The notes under the pieces were generated by a model, which saw only the letters and a list, made by a program, of their open reading frames with translations, was not told the DNA's origin and did no database searches. A DNA stretch of 10,154 nucleotides from CBINFS01 sp966250015 (GTDB taxonomy: Bacteria; Bacteroidota; Rhodothermia; Rhodothermales; DASSAV01). The number at the start of each line of letters is the position of its first letter. Within the stretch, counting starts at the first letter, position 1. The DNA is taken from assembly GCA_966250015.1 (NCBI GenBank), contig CBINFS010000074.1, forward strand, positions 1 through 10,154, read 5' to 3'. Positions 6,253 to 10,154 of the stretch are shown one piece after another. The position numbers and the translations under genes are program-made.

Positions 6253-7575
6253 ATGGACCATACACATCATCATCACCATCACCACGCACCGATCGACGTG
6301 CCGGCTCCGGTAGAGCTCACCGGGGACGAGATCCTGGTCGAGCTGGACGCGCGTGAAGTCGAATGGGAGTACGCGCCCGGCCAAAGCGTTCCGGGGTACG
6401 GGCTTAACGGACAGGCGCCGGGGCCGGTCATCGAAGCGAAAAAAGACGTTCCACTTGCTATCCGGCTGACGAACAACCTGCCGGAGCCAACCATCATCCA
6501 CTGGCACGGCCTGCGTGTGCCCTCCGCCATGGACGGCACGGACGACGTGCAGCACCCGGTGCAGCCGGGCGAGACCTTCACGTACCGCTTCACCCCGCCC
6601 GACGCCGGCACGTTCTGGTACCACTCGCACTTCAACGAGACCGAGCAGCTCGAAAAAGGGCTCTACGGCGCCCTCATCGTCCGGGACGAAAACGAGCTCA
6701 CGCTCGACGACGAAAAGATCCTCGTGCTCGACGACCTCAAGCTCGACAAAAAGGGCAATCTCGCGAAGTTCGGTGGGTTTGTCGAGCGGCACGACGGCCG
6801 GGAGGGCGACGTGCGGATGATCAACGGGAAGGCCGAGCCAGTGCTGACGATGGCGGCAGGCCAGATGGAGCGATGGCGGATCGTCAACGCCTCGAGCGCC
6901 CGGTACGTCAACCTTTCGATCGGCGGGCTGCCTTTCCGAATCATCGGAACGGGCGGCGGGCTGATCGAGGCGCCCGTGACGGCCACCGAGGGGTTGATTG
7001 CTCCGGCGAACCGCCTAGAGCTGGCGGTCGGGCCGTTCGAGGAAGGCCAGGTGCTCGACGTCGAAGCCGTTGCGTACAACCGATTCACGATGAAGCACCG
7101 GGGCACCGAACGGTTTGCCACGCTGCACGTCGGGCCGGCGAAACCGTCCACAGCAGTCCTTCCGGATCGTCTTCGAACCATCGAGCCCCTCGTTACGGGC
7201 GACGTGACGCCGACACGTACCGTCAGGCTCACCGCGGGCCTCAATCTCCATACGGGGCTGGACTTCCGGATCAACAAAGAAAGGCACCACCACGCCGAAC
7301 CCGTAAAAGTGGGCGAGCTGCAAGTGTGGGACCTGGTCAATATGACCATGATGGACCACCCCTTCCACCTGCACGGGTTCTTTTTCCAGGTGCTCTCGGT
7401 GAACGGCACACCCCCGCCCTACCGTTCATGGGAGGATGTGGTAAACGTACCCCCGCGCGGCACGGTCCGTATCGCCTGGATGCCCGACAACCGCCCCGGC
7501 CGCTGGATGTACCACTGCCACATCCTCGAGCACCACGCCCTCGGCATGATGGCCCACTTCGAGGTCGTCCCGTGA
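6253..7575 (+). CDS. Multicopper oxidase with natural poly-His N-terminus
   Basis: This 440-residue enzyme is expected to couple one-electron oxidation of a substrate (metal ions or phenolic compounds in this family) to reduction of O2 to water. All four copper-ligand clusters are intact: HWHG (H83, H85), YHSH (H124, H126), HPFHLH (H369, H372, H374) and HCHILEHHALGM (H421, C422, H423, H427, M432). Met at the axial type 1 position suggests a moderate redox potential. The ATG at 6253 is chosen because GGAGG (6243-6247) sits five bases upstream. An in-frame TTG at 6241 overlaps that site, and a stop at 6229 rules out a longer N-terminus. The protein begins MDHT followed by seven His, then goes almost directly into the first cupredoxin domain, with no Sec or Tat signal peptide. 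It therefore appears cytoplasmic or exported by another route, which is unusual. The length is typical of three-domain laccase-like enzymes. No Met-rich CueO-type insert is seen. The substrate cannot be assigned. Confidence 0.95.
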   Translation: MDHTHHHHHHHAPIDVPAPVELTGDEILVELDAREVEWEYAPGQSVPGYGLNGQAPGPVIEAKKDVPLAIRLTNNLPEPTIIHWHGLRVPSAMDGTDDVQHPVQPGETFTYRFTPPDAGTFWYHSHFNETEQLEKGLYGALIVRDENELTLDDEKILVLDDLKLDKKGNLAKFGGFVERHDGREGDVRMINGKAEPVLTMAAGQMERWRIVNASSARYVNLSIGGLPFRIIGTGGGLIEAPVTATEGLIAPANRLELAVGPFEEGQVLDVEAVAYNRFTMKHRGTERFATLHVGPAKPSTAVLPDRLRTIEPLVTGDVTPTRTVRLTAGLNLHTGLDFRINKERHHHAEPVKVGELQVWDLVNMTMMDHPFHLHGFFFQVLSVNGTPPPYRSWEDVVNVPPRGTVRIAWMPDNRPGRWMYHCHILEHHALGMMAHFEVVP

Positions 7576-7607
7576 CGGTTCTTTCTTTTTGAATGGTTGT
7601 GAGTAAC

Positions 7608-7647
7608 GCCATCCCTGCACGGCCGGGCTTCGGGGATGGCATTTCTT
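7608..7647 (+). terminator. Probable intrinsic terminator of the multicopper oxidase gene
   Basis: GCCATCCC (7608-7615) pairs with GGGATGGC (7633-7640) across a 17-base loop that contains a smaller GC-rich stem. It is followed by ATTTCTT. It starts 32 bases after the stop codon. The T-tract is interrupted by one C, so termination may be partial. Confidence 0.55.
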
Positions 7648-7674
7648 CTGTACCGCCACGGCGACGCCCCCCTT

Positions 7675-7734
7675 TGTCATTCCGAACAACGTGAAGAATC
7701 TTCCCGAAGTGCGGCCACTCTGGCTGGTACAAAC
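7675..7734 (+). repeat. Dispersed repeat, family 2, right arm, copy 1
   Basis: The arm runs from TGTCATTCCGAACAACGTGA through AGAATCTTCCCGAAGTGCGG to CTGGCTGGTACAAAC. It is nearly identical to 10020-10080, with only a few substitutions over 60 bases, and more distantly related to 7882-7943. Confidence 0.85.
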
Positions 7735-7782
7735 AGTGGTGAAGAGCTGTGCGTGCCCTTTCTGCCATACTCGAAGGCCTCA

Positions 7783-7943
7783 TTTCATAAAGATCCCTCA
7801 CCCGCTTCGCGGGATTCGGGATGACAGAGAAGGGCGCTGGCAGTAGCAGTAAGCCCGGATGGTTGCCGATACCTCTCTGCTTGTCATCCCGACGAACCTT
7901 GTGAGGAGGGATCTTCCCAAAGTGCGGCCTTACTGGTTGGCGC
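7783..7943 (+). repeat. Dispersed repeat, family 2, full two-arm unit, copy 2
   Basis: The left arm is 7783-7826 (TTTCATAAAGATCC to GGGATGACA) and the right arm is 7882-7943 (TGTCATCCCGA to GATCTTCCCAAAGTGCGG and beyond). The left arm is roughly the reverse complement of the first part of the right arm, so each unit is an inverted pair. The linker carries GGCAGT and TTGCCGATACCTC, which recur in the unit at 9924-10080. A GCTTCGC hairpin core is visible in the left arm. Confidence 0.8.
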
Positions 7944-8049
7944 TATCGGAAATTGAAAGCACCGGAGCTGCTCCCCTGGACAGGCCTGTCCCGCGCTCGA
8001 CGTGGGAGGAGCTGTCGCGGAGCGACTGAGGGGTAGATCATTATGTTTA

Positions 8050-8077
8050 CTTCTCTTTTGCCGGGTCAAAAGAGAAG
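8050..8077. repeat. Perfect 11-bp inverted repeat (stem-loop)
   Basis: CTTCTCTTTTG (8050-8060) and CAAAAGAGAAG (8067-8077) flank a six-base CCGGGT loop. No T-tract follows on either strand, so it does not look like a standard terminator, though the stem is A/T-rich. It lies far from both neighbouring gene ends. Confidence 0.6.
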
Positions 8078-8144
8078 CAGAAAACCCCTTTGAAATCGAA
8101 AACGCGCGGATCCATCTCTTCCCCAAGGTACCCACAGCCCGTAC

Positions 8145-8202
8145 CGAACGGCGCCGACTGCTTGGTGCTAGTATAGAGAGGTAGTGCCACAAGCGCCGTT
8201 CG
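8145..8202. repeat. Long imperfect hairpin
   Basis: CGAACGGCGC (8145-8154) pairs perfectly with GCGCCGTTCG (8193-8202). Inside, TGGTGCTA (8163-8170) can pair with TAGTGCCA (8182-8189) using two G-U pairs on the plus-strand RNA, leaving an 11-base loop. The G-U pairs favour a plus-strand transcript. No T-tract or gene is attached. Confidence 0.5.
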
Positions 8203-8325
8203 CTAAATGCGCGATGGATCCCCCTCGCACGGCCCGTCGATTTCGGAATTGGTGCCGGGAGAAAGCAAGGAGACAAACCTGACCAAGGGCTGGGCTTGTC
8301 TTGTTGCTACACACCTTAATAAAAA

Positions 8326-8353
8326 CGTCATCTCCGCGAAGGCGGAGATCCAG
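8326..8353 (-). repeat. Dispersed repeat, family 1, copy E (minus orientation)
   Basis: CGTCATCTCCGCGAAGGCGG followed by AGATCCAG is the exact reverse complement of the 28-base core of copy A at 26-53. It forms an inverted pair with copy F, separated by 47 bases. Confidence 0.88.
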
Positions 8354-8400
8354 TGGAGGGTTCTGCGAGGCCTCGGTGTATTGAATATTTGAACCCACAC

Positions 8401-8476
8401 CTGGATCCCGGCTCGGGGGCCGGGATGACGTTATTGTTTAGTGCATTAGGTATCAAATAACGTCCTGCCTTCAGTC
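8401..8476 (+). repeat. Dispersed repeat, family 1, copy F (plus orientation)
   Basis: The copy begins CTGGATCCCGGCTCGGGGGC, continues GGGATGACGTTATTG and ends CTGCCTTCAGTC. The ends and the A/T-rich tail match copy A, while the hairpin core differs (CCCGGC...GCCGGG instead of CTCCGC...GCGGAG). The differences keep the arms complementary. Confidence 0.85.
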
Positions 8477-8553
8477 CACATCGACGCAAAAACACCTGCG
8501 TATAATCTGCGCCACCTCCGGACCGCAATAAATCCAGATCCACCCATAACCTC

Positions 8554-9738
8554 TCACACCAGCACCTCTTCCTCCCGGGTGCTGTGGGCGACGGGGCCTT
8601 TGCGGCGTTTGAGCCACGAGCGGAAGCGGCGCCAGGTGAGGGCAATACCGGTATAGGCCAGCAGCATTGCACCGAAGGATGCGATGCCCGCTATGGTCTG
8701 GCCGATGAAACCGGCGATCTCGCCGGTGTGCGCGAACCGGAGAAAAAGGCGCAGCTTTCGGCCTGGCGTATTCTGATCGAACGTCTCACGACCGATCACT
8801 TCTGCCGTATTCCGGTCGAGTGTGATCGTCGAGCGTTTCTGCGGCTGGCCGCCATTACCAGCGTCGATCGCAAAGGCAACGGCCTCCTCCCCTTCGGTCG
8901 GGAAACGCACTGTGATCGTGCGCCAGCCGTCGACCTGGCTACGGGCGACCTCCAGCAGGTTCTCCATCCCTTCAAGGTTCGCAATCACGGCCACCTCACC
9001 CGATGGAGGACCCGGGCGGCGCATCTGCGCAGGTTCCTCACCCATGATCCGGAAGACCAGGTTGTTCGCCCACGGATACGAAATCACCACGGCGGATGCC
9101 ACCACGATCGCCAGCGGCAGGAAGAGCCAGAAACCGAACACGTGGTGCCAGTTGAAATCCCGTGCCTTGCTCGAAAGCTTGCGCCGGAACCAGAGAGCAT
9201 TCCGGAACTGCACCCACTTCCACCTGCGGGGAAACCACAGGTAAAGTCCGCTCAGAACGATGAAGAGGAAGAGCAGGTTTGCCGCGCCCGTTATGGCCTT
9301 GCCGGTGGCGCGGCTCTCGCCCTGCATTCCGATCCACCGGTGGATCTCGGTGACCGTCCGGAAGAAGTTTCGGACGCCGGTGGACTGCCCGCCGAGTACG
9401 GCGCCGGTGTACGGATCGACGAACAGAACGAGCTCGCCCCGTCTCTCCGGGCTTGCTACGCCGAAGCCATACGGTTCAGATTCGCCCGACCGCACGGTGA
9501 GGCTCAAAGGCGCAGCGCCAGTGGTTTCTTGGAATATGGCTGCAAGCTGCTCCACGGGCAGCTTCTTCCCTCCCGGCGTGGGAGGCGCTACCTGATAGTT
9601 GCGCGTGTCGGCCCAGGCAATGATCTGCTTTTCATACGTCAGCAGGACGCCGGTGACCGACATCAGCAGGATGACCACCCCGGCGGTCACCCCGGCCGCC
9701 AGGTGGCACCAGAACAGGATCTTGCGAAAGGTTTTCAT
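8554..9738 (-). CDS. PepSY-associated membrane protein, iron-regulated (PiuB-like) type
   Basis: This inner-membrane protein has 394 residues. Four helices are visible at about 8-35, 148-170, 198-222 and 340-368. Two periplasmic loops (36-147 and 223-338) resemble PepSY domains, for example LVLFVDPYTGAVLGG (103-117) and STITLDRNTAEVIG (303-316). The basic segments after helices 2 and 4 (RRWKWVQFRNALWFRRK and RRFRSWLKRRK) fit a cytoplasmic side. Histidines at the helix ends (H12, H133 in EIHRW, H198/H199 in NWHHVFG, H337 in AHTG) are typical of the family and could bind haem or metal. Family members are often found with TonB-dependent siderophore receptors and regulated by iron, and some act as reductases. 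No receptor, Fur box or other iron gene is visible here. The start at 9738 leads straight into the first helix, as in relatives, although no good Shine-Dalgarno is next to it. A strong AAAGGAGAG lies about 40 bases further upstream with no start codon at a usable distance. Confidence 0.92.
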   Translation of the reverse strand: MKTFRKILFWCHLAAGVTAGVVILLMSVTGVLLTYEKQIIAWADTRNYQVAPPTPGGKKLPVEQLAAIFQETTGAAPLSLTVRSGESEPYGFGVASPERRGELVLFVDPYTGAVLGGQSTGVRNFFRTVTEIHRWIGMQGESRATGKAITGAANLLFLFIVLSGLYLWFPRRWKWVQFRNALWFRRKLSSKARDFNWHHVFGFWLFLPLAIVVASAVVISYPWANNLVFRIMGEEPAQMRRPGPPSGEVAVIANLEGMENLLEVARSQVDGWRTITVRFPTEGEEAVAFAIDAGNGGQPQKRSTITLDRNTAEVIGRETFDQNTPGRKLRLFLRFAHTGEIAGFIGQTIAGIASFGAMLLAYTGIALTWRRFRSWLKRRKGPVAHSTREEEVLV

Positions 9739-9923
9739 CGTGATGAGGACGTTCGAGGGTTGGCTGGGAGTCGGCTATTCTCTCCTTTTGATCGAACATA
9801 CGCACACGATTTCCTTTTGCTTTGGGCCCTGTCACGAGCCGCACAAGAATGCTACAAATCGCACACAGGATATGTTAAATCATCGAAATGCGTTCCCCCC
9901 CACTGGCACTCCGTATGGCAGCG

Positions 9924-10080
9924 TTTCATAAAGATCCTCTATCGCACGGCTCTTCGGGATGACAAAGTGGATCGATGGCGATGGCAGTGAGGACAGGTAC
10001 TTGCCGTTACCTCACATATTGTCATTCCGAACAACAGTGAGGAATCTTCCCGAAGTGCGGTCTTTCTGGCTGGTTCAAAC
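9924..10080 (+). repeat. Dispersed repeat, family 2, full two-arm unit, copy 3
   Basis: The left arm 9924-9964 (TTTCATAAAGATCC to GGGATGACA) and right arm 10020-10080 (TGTCATTCCGAACAACAGTG to CTGGCTGGTTCAAAC) are separated by a linker with GGCAGT and TTGCCGTTACCTC. The arm-to-arm offset of 96 bases nearly equals the 99 bases of the unit at 7783-7943. Confidence 0.85.
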
Positions 10081-10128
10081 GGATCCCTGTTGCTGTACGT
10101 ACCCGCACTACCGTTCACAATAGCCGCG

Positions 10129-10154
10129 TTTCATAAAGATCCTTCGTCACTGCG
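10129..10154 (+). repeat. Dispersed repeat, family 2, left arm, copy 4 (cut by window end)
   Basis: TTTCATAAAGATCC restarts the unit 109 bases after the start of the previous right arm, close to the 108 bases between 7675 and 7783. The rest of the unit lies outside the window. Confidence 0.75.

Larger units (their letters stand above)
7576..8553. other. Long gene-free region rich in repeats and hairpins
   Basis: These 978 bp lie between the convergent ends of the oxidase and PepSY genes. From left to right they contain a terminator-like hairpin, a family 2 repeat array (7675-7943), a perfect 11-bp stem-loop (8050-8077), a long hairpin (8145-8202) and an inverted pair of family 1 repeats (8326-8353 and 8401-8476). 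Open frames across it are short and mostly translate the repeats, so none is called. The segments 7944-8049 and 8203-8325 show nothing that I recognise. Confidence 0.65.
9739..10154. other. Non-coding right edge, upstream of the PepSY gene
   Basis: No gene is supported. 9739-9918 should hold the PepSY promoter and leader on the minus strand, but no clear promoter or Fur-type operator was seen. From 9924 onward the sequence is family 2 repeat array running off the window edge. Confidence 0.55.

Noticed and set aside
6015..6356. 113-residue plus-strand frame overlapping the oxidase start
   Set aside because: Low-complexity Ser/Arg/Gly composition; its end overlaps the oxidase in another frame, and the oxidase is certain.
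7636..7824. 62-residue open frame on the plus strand
   Set aside because: It translates the terminator hairpin and family 2 repeat, with no ribosome binding site and no recognisable domain.
8168..8400. Short minus-strand frames (65-76 residues) with LRLRGDDV
   Set aside because: They read through the family 1 repeat and the 8145-8202 hairpin. The LRLRGDDV-type string is a typical product of translated palindromic repeats.
7675..10154. CRISPR array
   Set aside because: The repeats are about 206 bp apart, imperfect, and their linkers are related to each other rather than unique spacers; no cas gene is present.

Overview
The window looks like chromosomal DNA of a GC-rich member of the Bacteroidota/Rhodothermota side of the tree. 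The main evidence is a single 1439-residue hybrid two-component protein with the layout typical of that group: signal peptide, Reg_prop propellers, Y_Y_Y domain, one membrane helix, histidine kinase, receiver and AraC-type HTH. The phylum is an inference from this one protein and from the style of the intergenic repeats. The exact lineage cannot be read from the window.

Layout. Positions 1-363 are non-coding, with one dispersed-repeat copy near the left edge. Positions 364-825 (+) encode a small lipoprotein of unknown function. Positions 826-1512 hold no convincing gene. They contain a 13-bp perfect inverted repeat (879-891/999-1011) enclosing two internal hairpins and followed by a T-tract, which is a good candidate for a small structured RNA, and then two or more inverted pairs of a dispersed repeat. 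Positions 1513-5832 (-) are the hybrid sensor/regulator. A 420-bp divergent intergenic region separates it from a complete multicopper oxidase (6253-7575, +), which has a natural run of seven histidines at its N-terminus and no visible export signal. Positions 7576-8553 are gene-free and packed with repeats and hairpins. Positions 8554-9738 (-) encode a four-helix PepSY membrane protein of the iron-regulated type. The right edge (9919-10154) holds another array of the second repeat family, cut by the window end.

How the parts may work together. Two of the four genes belong to families linked to metal or redox work (multicopper oxidase and PepSY-TM protein). The large one-protein signalling system is divergent from the oxidase, with no SusC/SusD or glycoside hydrolase gene in view, although such genes are the usual neighbours of this regulator class. 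It may control the oxidase, itself, or something outside the window. The genes are separated by long repeat-rich spacers rather than packed in an operon. No transposase, tRNA, rRNA or CRISPR array was found. The most unusual content is intergenic: the candidate structured RNA and two families of paired inverted repeats, one arranged on a lattice of about 206 bp.
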